From contig CAAFXL010000339.1 in NCBI GenBank assembly GCA_900767005.1, positions 1-16,258 of the forward strand: a stretch of DNA of 16,258 nt, given 5' to 3'. The notes beneath the pieces were generated by a model that was given only the letters and a program-made list of their open reading frames with translations, ran no database searches and had not been told where the DNA came from. A program made the translations under genes and the position numbers. Shown piece after piece: positions 1-9,067 of the stretch. The stretch comes from an uncultured Ruminobacter sp. (GTDB lineage: Bacteria; Pseudomonadota; Gammaproteobacteria; Enterobacterales; Succinivibrionaceae). Positions within the stretch are counted from its first letter, which is position 1; every line of letters starts with the position of its first letter.

Positions 1-1310
1 ATACTTGATGCAAAGTATGGTTCTAATGCTCCTCTTAATCTTAAAGAACGACATAATGAACGGCTATCAGCCCCCACAATTGGAGCTTCACCAGCTGGAT
101 AAACATCCATTAAGATTAATTCATCAACAAGAGCTAAAACATCTAAAAACTCTTCAAAGCAATCGCGGGTTCTAGTAAAGCGATGTGGTTGGAAAATCAT
201 TACTAGACGCTTATTTGGCCAACCATTTCTTACAGCTTTAATGGTTGCTTTAACTTCACTTGGATGGTGACCATAATCATCAACTAATAATACTTCACCC
301 TTCTTAGTATGATATGGGCCATACTGTTCAAATCTTCTACCCACACCTGAGAATGATGATAATGCATTAACAATAGCATCATCTGGAATATCATCCTCTG
401 AAGCTACCGCAATTGCTGCACAAGCATTAAGTGCCATATGATATCCTGGTAGATTTAAACTAATATTTAAGATACTACCATCTTTTCTTCTTACCTTAAA
501 ACTTGAACTTGCTCCAGTTTGCTTAAAGTCAAAAAGCATTACATCACAATCTTCGGTTGAACCATAAGTGATAGTTTTTCTACCAATTCTAGTAAGTAAT
601 GATTTAATTACTGGGTCATCCTTACACACAACCGCTACCCCATAGAATGGTAAGTTATGTAGAAATTCAACGAAGGTATCTTTTAACTTTTCAAAATCCC
701 CACCATAAGTATCCATATGGTCAGCTTCAATATTAGTTACAACGCTACACATTGGCTGTAAATGTAAGAATGAAGCATCTGATTCGTCAGCTTCAGCAAT
801 TAAATATTTACTGCTACCAAGTCTCGCATTAACTTGAGCACTATTTAATAATCCCCCAATCACAAAAGTTGGATCGCGTTTAGCTTGTGCATAAATACTT
901 GCAATTAAACTTGTAGTTGTGGTTTTTCCATGAGTACCAGCTACTGCAATACCAAAACGGTAACGCATTAGTTCCGCTAGCATTTCAGCTCTTCTTACAA
1001 TTGGGATATGTAATTCAATTGCTTTTAATCTTTCTGGATTATCAGCCTTAATAGCTGTTGATAATACAACTACATCTGCGCCATCAACATTTTCAGCTCT
1101 ATGCCCAATTGAAACTTTAATTCCTAAACTTCTTAAATGATCAACAGTTGTAGATTCTGCGATATCAGAACCTGTAATAATATAACCCTCATTAGCTAGA
1201 ACTTCTGCTATACCATTCATGCCTGATCCACCGATACCAACAAAATGGATACGCTTAACTTTATGCATCTGAGTTAGAGCGGTAGAAGAAGTATTGTTAA
1301 TATTATTCAT
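1..1310 (-). CDS. murC: UDP-N-acetylmuramate--L-alanine ligase MurC, 3' end cut by window edge
   Basis: MurC adds L-alanine to UDP-MurNAc with ATP, the first peptide step of cytoplasmic peptidoglycan precursor synthesis. 436 codons are visible. E. coli MurC has 491 residues, so about 50-55 C-terminal residues lie off the left edge. Visible motifs: an N-terminal Rossmann-like loop HFVGIGGSGM (about 22-31), the ATP P-loop GTHGKTTT (125-132), EADESDASF, NIEADHMDTY, VDDYGHHP (343-350) and FQPHRFTRTRD. These match E. coli MurC almost word for word. The ATG at 1308-1310 overlaps the murG stop by one base (TAATG on the minus strand), pointing to translational coupling. A second in-frame ATG at codon 15 (MHKVKRIHF) is possible, but the coupled start is preferred. 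It is the last visible gene of the dcw run; ddl, ftsQ, ftsA and ftsZ would be expected beyond the edge. Identification is secure. Confidence 0.97.
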   Translation of the reverse strand, partial: MNNINNTSSTALTQMHKVKRIHFVGIGGSGMNGIAEVLANEGYIITGSDIAESTTVDHLRSLGIKVSIGHRAENVDGADVVVLSTAIKADNPERLKAIELHIPIVRRAEMLAELMRYRFGIAVAGTHGKTTTTSLIASIYAQAKRDPTFVIGGLLNSAQVNARLGSSKYLIAEADESDASFLHLQPMCSVVTNIEADHMDTYGGDFEKLKDTFVEFLHNLPFYGVAVVCKDDPVIKSLLTRIGRKTITYGSTEDCDVMLFDFKQTGASSSFKVRRKDGSILNISLNLPGYHMALNACAAIAVASEDDIPDDAIVNALSSFSGVGRRFEQYGPYHTKKGEVLLVDDYGHHPSEVKATIKAVRNGWPNKRLVMIFQPHRFTRTRDCFEEFLDVLALVDELILMDVYPAGEAPIVGADSRSLCRSLRLRGALEPYFASS

Positions 1311-2398
1311 TATTTTTGGTCTCCTGCGTAAAAACGACAGATATCAGCAACTTTCTTAGTTGCATCTAATTTAGCTAATTGAGCGGTATTTTCACTCATT
1401 TTTTCAAGTTTTCTTCGATCCTTGGCTAAACTAACAATTTCTAGTGCCAAAGAATCTGGGGTTAAAGAACTTTGAGGCAATATAATTGAAGCCCCAGCAT
1501 CCGCTAAAAATTTTGCATTTTTAGTCTGATGATCATCAACAGCTGTAGGAAGCGGAACAAAAATCGCAGGAATACCAGCGGCTTCCACTTCGGCAACAGT
1601 TAATGCTCCTGAACGGCAAATAATTAAATCATGTTCTTTATATGCTTTTGCCATATCAAAGATAAATTCTTTAACATCAACAAAACCACTAATTCCTAAA
1701 TCTTTATATGATTCTAGAACTTTTTCAGCATTTCCTTTACCAGTCTGATGAGTAATTTTAATACCTGGATAAGCATCTAAAGACTTTTTTAATGCCATAG
1801 GTAAATTTTCATTTAAAGCTTGAGCTCCTAATGATCCACCTACAACTAATATTTTTAACTCATCATCTCTAAAATATTTGGGTAAAGACTTATTTAGGTC
1901 AATCACTTCTTCACGAACGGGATTACCCACATATAAAACTTTTTCACCTGAAAAAGATCCAGGAAAACCTAATAAAATCTTTGAAGCAAGTTTAAATAAA
2001 ATTTTATTAGTTAAACCTGCTACTGCATTTTGTTCATGAATGATTAATGGAACACCACAAATTTTTGCAGCAATCCCACCTGGAGCTGAAGCAAAGCCCC
2101 CTAAACCTAAAACCACATCAGGCTTAAATTTTCTAATAATACCAATTGCTCTAAAAACCGCAATGCCCATCTTAAAAAGTGAATTTATCTTATGAAGAAT
2201 TCCAAATCTTCTTAACCCTGAAACATTAACATATTCAATATTAAAACCATGCTTAGGTACTAAGGTTGCTTCCATACGATTTTTAGCACCTAACCATAAA
2301 ACCTCAAATTCTTTATTTTTACTAAGTTCACTAGCAACTGATAAACCTGGGAAAATATGTCCTCCAGTTCCACCTGCCATGACTAAAATTTTTTTCAT
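1310..2398 (-). CDS. murG: UDP-GlcNAc:lipid I N-acetylglucosaminyltransferase MurG
   Basis: MurG (GT-B fold, peripheral on the inner face of the cytoplasmic membrane) transfers GlcNAc from UDP-GlcNAc to lipid I, giving lipid II. The 362 residues compare with 355 in E. coli. Motifs in order: GGTGGHIFPGLSVA (9-22), the glycine-rich GLGGFASAPGG (98-108), HEQNAVAGLTNK (121-132), the second-domain loop VVGGSLGAQALNENLP (185-200), HQTGKG (217-222), and the UDP-GlcNAc-binding stretch CRSGALTVAEVEAAG (261-275), followed by DDHQTKNA, where the more usual family form keeps a Q-rich segment. The start is ATG, with an AAAGAG purine run about 8 bases upstream. It is the only gene in the cluster preceded by a real gap (73 bases, from ftsW), so murG-murC could have an extra internal promoter. 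The stop overlaps the murC start. Confidence 0.97.
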   Translation of the reverse strand: MKKILVMAGGTGGHIFPGLSVASELSKNKEFEVLWLGAKNRMEATLVPKHGFNIEYVNVSGLRRFGILHKINSLFKMGIAVFRAIGIIRKFKPDVVLGLGGFASAPGGIAAKICGVPLIIHEQNAVAGLTNKILFKLASKILLGFPGSFSGEKVLYVGNPVREEVIDLNKSLPKYFRDDELKILVVGGSLGAQALNENLPMALKKSLDAYPGIKITHQTGKGNAEKVLESYKDLGISGFVDVKEFIFDMAKAYKEHDLIICRSGALTVAEVEAAGIPAIFVPLPTAVDDHQTKNAKFLADAGASIILPQSSLTPDSLALEIVSLAKDRRKLEKMSENTAQLAKLDATKKVADICRFYAGDQK

Positions 2399-2471
2399 AA
2401 ATCTAAACTCTTTATTTTAATATATGTTAATAATATAAATTTATATACTAATAATAAACTATTATATAATA
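2399..2471. other. AT-rich spacer between ftsW and murG with two palindromes
   Basis: This 73-base gap has only about six G or C bases and is the only spacer above 25 bases between genes of the dcw cluster. It contains two perfect AT palindromes. The 12-base one at 2460-2471 directly follows the ftsW stop on the minus strand, and the 14-base one is at 2433-2446. It could hold an internal promoter for murG-murC, but so many -10-like strings occur in pure A/T that none can be chosen. The palindromes have no GC core and do not look like an intrinsic terminator. Confidence 0.5.
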
Positions 2472-3764
2472 TTATTTACTATCTTCTAATTGCTTTTGGG
2501 GTTCAGTAGTATTTTCTTTAATCTCTTGATTAAGATCTTTTTCTTTATCTTTATTTTTCTTTCGTTTTGCTTTAGCAACCCTAATATTAGCTTCTTTTTC
2601 CATTAAAGCATTAAGCCTTCTTTCATATGAAATTCTAATCACCATACTTAGTGCAACTAAAATCATTAGAAGACTTGATCCACCATAACTAATTAATGGT
2701 AAAGTTAATCCTTTAGTTGGAGTTAAACCAATTGCTGACCCAATATTTATAAATACTTGAGTTAATAACCAAATCCCAATTCCCACACAAATTAAGCCAT
2801 TGGTAATGTCACGATTAGTTTCACTTTTTAATGAAGTAATTCCCGTTAAAAGAACTCGGTAAACCATTAAAAACTCAAATAGTAGAATTAAGAGCATACC
2901 AATCATACCTGTCTCTTCGCCCCAAATAGCGGTTACGAAGTCCGTATGAGCATCAGGCAAATATTCAAGTTTGATTACGCTATTACCAAGTCCCTGCCCT
3001 TCAATCTCACCTCGACCTAATGCCATTAATGACATAGTTAACTGATATGAAGAACCATCATAATATTTCCAAGGATCTAGATAGGAAACAAAACGTTGAA
3101 CACGATAACTTTGCGTGAGAATCAATATGCATCCTAAAAAGCCACTTCCAGCCAAAAAGATTAATACATGTTTAATTTTAAGTCCTGATAAAAACAACAA
3201 TGTAAAAGTAATCGCAAATAGAATTGCACAAGTACCAAAATCTCTTTGATAAACCCCTACAATAATAACAAAAAAACATAAAAATAAAATTGGTTTAATT
3301 GCTTGCCATATTTGAGTCATATGATTTTGATGGCGTTGAATATATCCTGCAAGATAGACTATCCACACTAGTTTCAAAAGCTCAGCTGCCTGAAAATTAA
3401 AAACAACTAAATTGATCCATCGTCTAGCCCCTTTAATTTCAACCCCAAAGCATGCGGTTACAATACACAAAATTGTTACTGCTGCAAGAGCTTTACTTTC
3501 TCCCAACTTTGCATAAATTCTTGCTGGAATATTGATGACAAGAAAACCAATTCCTAATCCTAAAACTATGCAAAATAACTGTCTTTTTACAAAATACAAA
3601 CTATCATGAAAACTTTTTTCAGCAAAAGAAATTGAAGCAGTGTAGACTACAACTAGTCCCACCGCTAAAAGAAAAAATACAATAAATAATAAGAACCTAT
3701 CATACATAGGTCCTTTTTTAAAATTATATCTTTCAGAAAATCCTAATAGTCCTTTTAAAGACAT
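2472..3764 (-). CDS. ftsW: SEDS septal peptidoglycan glycosyltransferase FtsW
   Basis: FtsW is the inner-membrane SEDS polymerase that joins lipid II into glycan strands at the septum, working with the transpeptidase FtsI. The 430 residues (E. coli 414) form about ten hydrophobic segments from residue 23 to 380. SEDS signatures: GARRWI (112-117), FQAAELLKL (124-132, where the common form is QPSE), LPDAHTDF (269-276) with the predicted catalytic Asp at 275, WGEETG, and GLTPTKGLTLPLISYGGSS (346-364). The C-terminal 45 residues form a very lysine- and glutamate-rich cytoplasmic tail. RodA is the main alternative, but position inside the dcw cluster and the order murD-ftsW-murG fix it as FtsW. 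The ATG lies 3 bases after the murD... gene order on the minus strand is murD upstream? No: murD ends at 3768 and ftsW starts at 3764, so ftsW follows murD after 3 bases and is probably translationally coupled to it. Confidence 0.96.
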   Translation of the reverse strand: MSLKGLLGFSERYNFKKGPMYDRFLLFIVFFLLAVGLVVVYTASISFAEKSFHDSLYFVKRQLFCIVLGLGIGFLVINIPARIYAKLGESKALAAVTILCIVTACFGVEIKGARRWINLVVFNFQAAELLKLVWIVYLAGYIQRHQNHMTQIWQAIKPILFLCFFVIIVGVYQRDFGTCAILFAITFTLLFLSGLKIKHVLIFLAGSGFLGCILILTQSYRVQRFVSYLDPWKYYDGSSYQLTMSLMALGRGEIEGQGLGNSVIKLEYLPDAHTDFVTAIWGEETGMIGMLLILLFEFLMVYRVLLTGITSLKSETNRDITNGLICVGIGIWLLTQVFINIGSAIGLTPTKGLTLPLISYGGSSLLMILVALSMVIRISYERRLNALMEKEANIRVAKAKRKKNKDKEKDLNQEIKENTTEPQKQLEDSK

Positions 3765-3767
3765 TGG

Positions 3768-5081
3768 CTATAATTCCCTAACAATCTTAGCAAAAATATC
3801 ACCACGTTCTTCAAAACTCTTAAACTCATCAAGGCTTGCACAAGCTGGAGCTAATAAAACGATGCTATTAGGTTCACTCATATCCTTAGCCTTTAAAATT
3901 GCATCATGCATATCCTTACAGAGCATAGTTTCTTTACCTAACTCTGATAGCATTTTACCATCGCGACCATAGCAAAACATAAATGCAACTTCTTTACCTA
4001 ATAAGTTCTTTACAGGAGTAAAATCTTGACCTTTGCCAAGGCCACCTGCTAAAAGATAAATTTTACCCTTGCCAGCTAAACCTTTAACCGCTGCTAATGT
4101 AGCTCCTACATTGGTAGCCTTTGAATCATTATAATAACTTACGCCATCAAGTTCTCTTACTAATTGGCAACGATGAGCAAGACCTGTAAAATTCTTGAGA
4201 GTTTCAACTTGAGCTTTGCTTGAAACATTAAGTAAATCAGTTAATGCAATTGACGCTAAAGCATTCATCTCATTATGGGTTCCTTTAATTCCCATCTCTG
4301 AAACTTTCATAATTGGTTCACCGTTTTTAGTTAAAAACTTTTCACCATTTATTACTTTTTCACCATAATCTTTATCATCAAGGCCAAAACTAATCACACT
4401 CTGATTATTCTGTGGATAAGTGAACTCATCATCGCGATTAACTAAAATATTTTCAGCGTGCATAAAGATTCTTCTTTTAGCATCAATATACTCAATCATC
4501 TTGCCATGATAACGGTCTAGATGATCTTCAGAAATATTTAAAATCGTCGCACCCTTTAATTTTAGAGTTTTTACCCCTTCAAGTTGGAAACTTGAAAGTT
4601 CAAGCACATAAGCTTCGGCTTTATCATCTAAAATATCTAAAGCAGGGATACCAATATTGCCACCAACTTTAGCATTTAATCCTGCATTTTTTAAGATTTC
4701 ATAAACTAAAGTAGTAACGGTACTTTTACCATTAGAACCAGTAATCCCAATTACTGAAGCCTTAGCAAATCTTCCAAAAATCTCAATATCAGTTACGACA
4801 TCGACCCCAGCTTCAATAGTTTTACTTAGAGCAGGAGTAGCTAAAGGAATACCAGGGCTCACAATTACAGTTGAAAAAGCCTTTAATAAATTTTCATCTA
4901 GTGCCCCTAAATGAACTTTTAATTCATTATTTTTAACTAAATCATTTTCATAAATTGAGGTTAAATTTTCACGAGTATCAAAAAGTTCTAGCTTATATCC
5001 TTTTTTTACTAAAAAAGCTACAGTTGAAATGCCACTTTTGCCTAAACCTACAACGGCAATTTTGTTATCTAATTCGTTCAT
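3768..5081 (-). CDS. murD: UDP-N-acetylmuramoyl-L-alanine--D-glutamate ligase MurD
   Basis: MurD adds D-glutamate to UDP-MurNAc-L-Ala in the cytoplasm. Its 437 residues match E. coli (438). An N-terminal Rossmann loop VVGLGKSG (10-17) binds the UDP part, followed by SPGIPL (75-80), the ATP P-loop GSNGKST (115-121), ELSSFQLE (161-168), and NISEDHLDRYH (182-192), which contributes Mg2+ ligands. Lys202 (IDAKRRIF) is at the expected position of the carbamylated lysine. The ADP-binding third domain shows GLAHRCQ and YNDSKATNVGAT. The ATG start has an AGG about 8 bases upstream and follows the mraY stop by 9 bases. No key residue is missing. Confidence 0.97.
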   Translation of the reverse strand: MNELDNKIAVVGLGKSGISTVAFLVKKGYKLELFDTRENLTSIYENDLVKNNELKVHLGALDENLLKAFSTVIVSPGIPLATPALSKTIEAGVDVVTDIEIFGRFAKASVIGITGSNGKSTVTTLVYEILKNAGLNAKVGGNIGIPALDILDDKAEAYVLELSSFQLEGVKTLKLKGATILNISEDHLDRYHGKMIEYIDAKRRIFMHAENILVNRDDEFTYPQNNQSVISFGLDDKDYGEKVINGEKFLTKNGEPIMKVSEMGIKGTHNEMNALASIALTDLLNVSSKAQVETLKNFTGLAHRCQLVRELDGVSYYNDSKATNVGATLAAVKGLAGKGKIYLLAGGLGKGQDFTPVKNLLGKEVAFMFCYGRDGKMLSELGKETMLCKDMHDAILKAKDMSEPNSIVLLAPACASLDEFKSFEERGDIFAKIVREL

Positions 5082-5090
5082 ATAATCTGC

Positions 5091-6173
5091 CTATCTAAGC
5101 TTTAATGTAATTAATCCAAATAATACAAGCATAAAAGTAATAATCCAAAAACGGATTACAACTCTTGGTTCTGGCCAACCACTCTTTTCAAAATGATGGT
5201 GAATTGGAGCCATTTTAAAAATTCTCTTATGACGTAACTTATAAGATCCTACTTGTAAAATAACGCTAATAGTCTCAATTACAAAGATACCCCCCATTAT
5301 AAATAAAAGAACTTCTTCTCTCACAATAACTGCAATTACACCTAAAAGAGCACCAAGAGCAAGCGAACCAACATCCCCCATAAATAATTGGGCAGGATAA
5401 GTATTAAACCATAAAAATCCTAAAGATGCGCCAATTATTGAACCGCAAATAACGGTTAATTCACTAGCATGTGGTAAATATGGAATATATAAATATTGAG
5501 CAAATTCAGCATTACTTGTAACCCAAGCAACTACCCCAAAACCTCCAGCCACTAACAAAGTACAAACAATTGCAAGTCCATCTAAACCATCAGTTAGATT
5601 TACCGCATTTGATGAACCAACAAGAACTAAATATACAAATGGAATAAATAGAATACCTAAATTTGGCATGAAGTATTTAAAGAATGGAAGGACTAATGTG
5701 GTTTCATTAGGAGACTTACTTACGCAATAAAGTGTTACACCAATAATGATTGCACATAGTGATTGCCAAAAATATTTCCATCTAGGAATTAGACCATCAG
5801 GATTTTTTCTGATAACTTTTAAATAATCATCAGCAAAACCAATTGAACTATAAGCAAATAAGGTAAATAACACGATCCAAACATGAATATTATCAAGTCT
5901 ACACCATAGTAAACAGGTAATAATAATCACCCCAACAATCATGATACCACCCATAGTCGGAGTACCACGTTTAGAGAAATGACTTTCTGGTCCATCGTTA
6001 CGCACTACTTGACCAAAATGTAAAATTTGTAATTTACGAATTAACTTTGGACCAATTATTAATGACAGTACTAAAGCTGTTATTAAACCAAATACCACTC
6101 TAAAGCTTAAATAATCAACGACTCTAAAATAGGAAAAATATTCAGAAAGCCATTGAGCTAAATGTACTAACAT
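5091..6173 (-). CDS. mraY: Phospho-N-acetylmuramoyl-pentapeptide-transferase MraY
   Basis: MraY transfers phospho-MurNAc-pentapeptide from UDP to undecaprenyl phosphate, making lipid I, the first membrane-bound intermediate. It is a polytopic inner-membrane protein with about ten hydrophobic segments. The length of 360 residues is the same as E. coli, and the two align without visible gaps. Signature blocks: FGQVVRNDGPESHFSKRGTP (53-72), the acidic pair Asp115-Asp116 (FADDYLK), NAVNLTDGLDGLA (189-201), FMGDVGSLALG (265-274), and APIHHHFEKSGWPEPRV (322-338) with the histidine triad 325-327. The start ATG lies inside the end of murF; the two genes share 7 bases (ATGTTAG), which implies coupled translation. 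Confidence 0.98.
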   Translation of the reverse strand: MLVHLAQWLSEYFSYFRVVDYLSFRVVFGLITALVLSLIIGPKLIRKLQILHFGQVVRNDGPESHFSKRGTPTMGGIMIVGVIIITCLLWCRLDNIHVWIVLFTLFAYSSIGFADDYLKVIRKNPDGLIPRWKYFWQSLCAIIIGVTLYCVSKSPNETTLVLPFFKYFMPNLGILFIPFVYLVLVGSSNAVNLTDGLDGLAIVCTLLVAGGFGVVAWVTSNAEFAQYLYIPYLPHASELTVICGSIIGASLGFLWFNTYPAQLFMGDVGSLALGALLGVIAVIVREEVLLFIMGGIFVIETISVILQVGSYKLRHKRIFKMAPIHHHFEKSGWPEPRVVIRFWIITFMLVLFGLITLKLR

Positions 6174-7561
6174 TCTTTTACCTTACTATTACAAATAAAA
6201 TCAACAATTTCATGCATATTCATCGCATGAGATCCTTTTACAGCAACATATACCTTTTCTTCATTTAAAAGTGGCAATATTGCTTTCTTTAGCTCTTCTT
6301 TATCAGTAAAGCCTTGAGCTTTACAACCTAAAGAAATAAATTTATCAGTTGCAAACTTTGCAAGTTTACCAAAAGTTAATAAGTAATCAATCTTACCAAA
6401 AGCATGTTCTCCTACATTTTCATGTAGTTTTTGAGCAAACTCACCAAGTTCCCCCATATCAGCAAAAATAAATACTTTTTTACCATCAAGCATTGAAAGA
6501 GTATCAATTGATGCGATAACTGAAGTGTATGAGGCATTATAGGCATCATCAATTAAAATTACATTATCAAGTTTTTTAAAACTTAATCTTCCCGCAACTG
6601 GCTTAACATTTTCTAATCCATCAATAATATTTTGGGCCGTTGCACCTAAACTTGAAGCTAGAGAAATAGCTGATAACGCATTTAAAACATTATGTTTTCC
6701 AGGTAATGCAAGTGCTACTTTACCTGTTAATAACTCATTTTCTTTTTTAACTTCAAATGAAAAACTTGCACAACCATTTTCATTAATTTCAATATTATAA
6801 GCTCTTACTTTATCAGTATCACTTAAACCAAAGCTAAATAAATGATTGCCATAAAATTCTTTATAATCTTTTTGCCAATCATTAATAAATTCATTTTCAG
6901 AATTTACAAATCCCACGCCATCATGATTAAGCACATAATCTAAAATTTCACTTTTAGTTTCATAAACTCCATGAAGTGAACCAAAACCTTCTAAATGAGC
7001 TGAACCCACATTATTAATTGTTGCAGCAATTGGACAAGCTAAATTAACACTATAAGTAATTTCACCAGGATGATTTGCTCCCATTTCAACTACAGCATAT
7101 TCAGTATCAGAATTAATTTCTAATAAAGTTAAAGGAACACCAATATCATTATTTAAATTACCTTTTGTTGCTATAGTTTTACCCATAGTTTTTAAAATTT
7201 CAAAGGTCATTTCTTTTACTGTAGTTTTGCCGCAAGTTCCAGTGATTGAACACACTTTAGCTTTTGATCTTTGACGATTTAATTTACCAATTAAACCTAA
7301 GGCAATTCTGGTATCTTCAACAATAATCTGAGTTATTTCTAGATTTAAATCATGATCAACAACTATCGCTTTTGCTCCTTTAGAAGCGACATCCTGTGCA
7401 TAACTATGCCCATCAAACTTTTCACCTTTTAAAGCTATAAATAATGAATCTTTTACATCTTTTCTTGAATCAGTTACAACTTTATTAATTACTAAGTTTT
7501 CATCACCTTTAACCGTAGCATTAGTATATTGAGCAATATCCTTAACAGTTAAATTAATCAT
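6167..7561 (-). CDS. murF: UDP-MurNAc-tripeptide--D-Ala-D-Ala ligase MurF
   Basis: MurF joins D-Ala-D-Ala to UDP-MurNAc-tripeptide, completing the soluble pentapeptide precursor. Length 464 residues against 452 in E. coli. The N-terminal UDP-binding domain has VTDSRKDVKDSLFIALKG (29-46). The central domain has the P-loop GTCGKTT (108-114), KGNLNNDIGVPLTLL (133-147), EMGANHPGEI (159-168) and GSAHLEGFGS (186-195). The C-terminal domain has DDAYNASYTS (338-347, commonly DDSYNANPDS) and VKGSHAMNMHEIV (441-453, commonly VKGSRSMRME). The last two blocks are somewhat drifted but in place. The start is ATG with a strong AGGAG Shine-Dalgarno about 7 bases upstream, inside the 3' end of murE. The start and murE stop overlap by 8 bases (ATGATTAA). 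Confidence 0.96.
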   Translation of the reverse strand: MINLTVKDIAQYTNATVKGDENLVINKVVTDSRKDVKDSLFIALKGEKFDGHSYAQDVASKGAKAIVVDHDLNLEITQIIVEDTRIALGLIGKLNRQRSKAKVCSITGTCGKTTVKEMTFEILKTMGKTIATKGNLNNDIGVPLTLLEINSDTEYAVVEMGANHPGEITYSVNLACPIAATINNVGSAHLEGFGSLHGVYETKSEILDYVLNHDGVGFVNSENEFINDWQKDYKEFYGNHLFSFGLSDTDKVRAYNIEINENGCASFSFEVKKENELLTGKVALALPGKHNVLNALSAISLASSLGATAQNIIDGLENVKPVAGRLSFKKLDNVILIDDAYNASYTSVIASIDTLSMLDGKKVFIFADMGELGEFAQKLHENVGEHAFGKIDYLLTFGKLAKFATDKFISLGCKAQGFTDKEELKKAILPLLNEEKVYVAVKGSHAMNMHEIVDFICNSKVKEC

Positions 7562-9044
7562 GTTTATCTCCTGTGAGTTCCTCTGCTAGTTCTCGGTCAC
7601 TATAATGATGTTTAATATTTCCGATAATCTGATAATCTTCATGTCCTTTACCAGCAATAAGTACTACATCATCACCAATTGAAGAATTAAAAGCTTCCTT
7701 AATTGCTAAAGTTCGGTTTTCAATCGTTTGATAATTTGTTTTATCTTTTACGCCTTCAAGCATCATATTTAAAATTGCCCAAGGTTCTTCATTTCGTGGA
7801 TTATCACTAGTAAAAATTACATGATCAGCTAAATCACTAGCAATTTTTGCCATGATTGGTCGTTTTAATTTATCACGATCTCCACCGCAACCACATACTA
7901 CAGTAATTTTACGATAATGATGCTCTCTTAGTGCTTCAATAGCTCTTTTTAGTCCATCAGGAGTATGAGCGTAATCTACAACTAAATCAGAACCATCATG
8001 ATTCTTATATAATTCCATTCTGCCTTTTAATGGTTTGATATAATTTTCTATACTCTTAATTTGCGATAAAGTAAATCCTAATTTTAATAAAATACCGATC
8101 GCACATAATATATTCTCTACATTAAAAGAACCTAATAAACCAATATTTAATTCTTCTTCACCAAAATCACCATTAATTTGTAGAGTAATACCTTGGTTAT
8201 GGTAAACAATTTTCTCTGTATAAATAACTTGATGCTTTAAATTTGGATACTTATTTTTAAAATCTTCGTATCTATTTTTATCCTTAGTATAAACCATTGA
8301 TAAATCTAATTGATTTGCAAAATTTTCACCAGTTTTATCATCAATATTTATTACACAATTAGAGCTACTTACCTTTTTAAACAATTGAAATTTTGCCTGT
8401 GCATAATTTTCCATTGTTTTATGAAAATCTAAATGATCATGAGTTAAATTGGTAAATGCCGCAACTAAAAAATGTAAATTATCAACTCGACCTAAAGCTA
8501 GACCATGAGAAGAAACTTCCATAGCAATTGCTTTAGCCCCTTCATCAAGTATTTCTTTAATATTTTTTTGTAGCTTTAAAGGCATTTGCGTGGTATTAGT
8601 TGTAGTTTTTAAGTTTGGATAAAAACCATTACCTAATGTTCCTAATAACCCACACTTAGTATTTAATGCATTTAAAATAATTGAAACTAAATAAGTAACT
8701 GTACTTTTACCATTAGTACCAGTAACGCCTACTAACTTTAATTTTTGCGAAGGATTATCAAAAAAGAAATTTGCTAATTGAGCTTCATATTGAGCTAAAT
8801 TTTTAACACCTAAAACATTAGCATTACCTTGATATGAAAAATCATCACAATCATCATAAAAAACTGCAACCGCACCTTGCTTGATTATTTCATCTATATG
8901 CTCTCTTGCATCAAAGGTAATCCCTTTATAAGCGATAAATAAACTATTTGGTTTTACATCCTTAGTATTATCAGTTAGATAATCAATCGCTAAATCATTA
9001 GCCTCTAACCCCACGATCTTTGCAAGATCTTTTAAATTTTTCAT
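7554..9044 (-). CDS. murE: UDP-MurNAc-L-Ala-D-Glu--meso-diaminopimelate ligase MurE
   Basis: MurE adds the third stem-peptide residue. The DNPR motif at 414-417 (within TSDNPRNEEPW) is the established signature of enzymes that select meso-diaminopimelate rather than lysine, so the wall is inferred to be the usual Gram-negative DAP type. Length 496 residues (E. coli 495). Other motifs: the P-loop GTNGKST (109-115), TTTNTTQ (147-153), EVSSHGLALGRV (176-187), NLTHDHLDFH (199-208), Lys218 (AQAKFQLF) at the carbamylated-lysine position, DYAHTPDGL (357-365), GCGGDRD (385-391) and GKGHEDYQ (465-472). The UDP-loop signature usually written DSR appears here as DNTKDV (25-30), a small deviation. The ATG has an AAGG purine run 8 bases upstream. 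The gene lies 23 bases after ftsI and overlaps murF. Confidence 0.97.
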   Translation of the reverse strand: MKNLKDLAKIVGLEANDLAIDYLTDNTKDVKPNSLFIAYKGITFDAREHIDEIIKQGAVAVFYDDCDDFSYQGNANVLGVKNLAQYEAQLANFFFDNPSQKLKLVGVTGTNGKSTVTYLVSIILNALNTKCGLLGTLGNGFYPNLKTTTNTTQMPLKLQKNIKEILDEGAKAIAMEVSSHGLALGRVDNLHFLVAAFTNLTHDHLDFHKTMENYAQAKFQLFKKVSSSNCVINIDDKTGENFANQLDLSMVYTKDKNRYEDFKNKYPNLKHQVIYTEKIVYHNQGITLQINGDFGEEELNIGLLGSFNVENILCAIGILLKLGFTLSQIKSIENYIKPLKGRMELYKNHDGSDLVVDYAHTPDGLKRAIEALREHHYRKITVVCGCGGDRDKLKRPIMAKIASDLADHVIFTSDNPRNEEPWAILNMMLEGVKDKTNYQTIENRTLAIKEAFNSSIGDDVVLIAGKGHEDYQIIGNIKHHYSDRELAEELTGDKHD

Positions 9045-9067
9045 TTTTATTGCCTTAGTTCTTTTTA

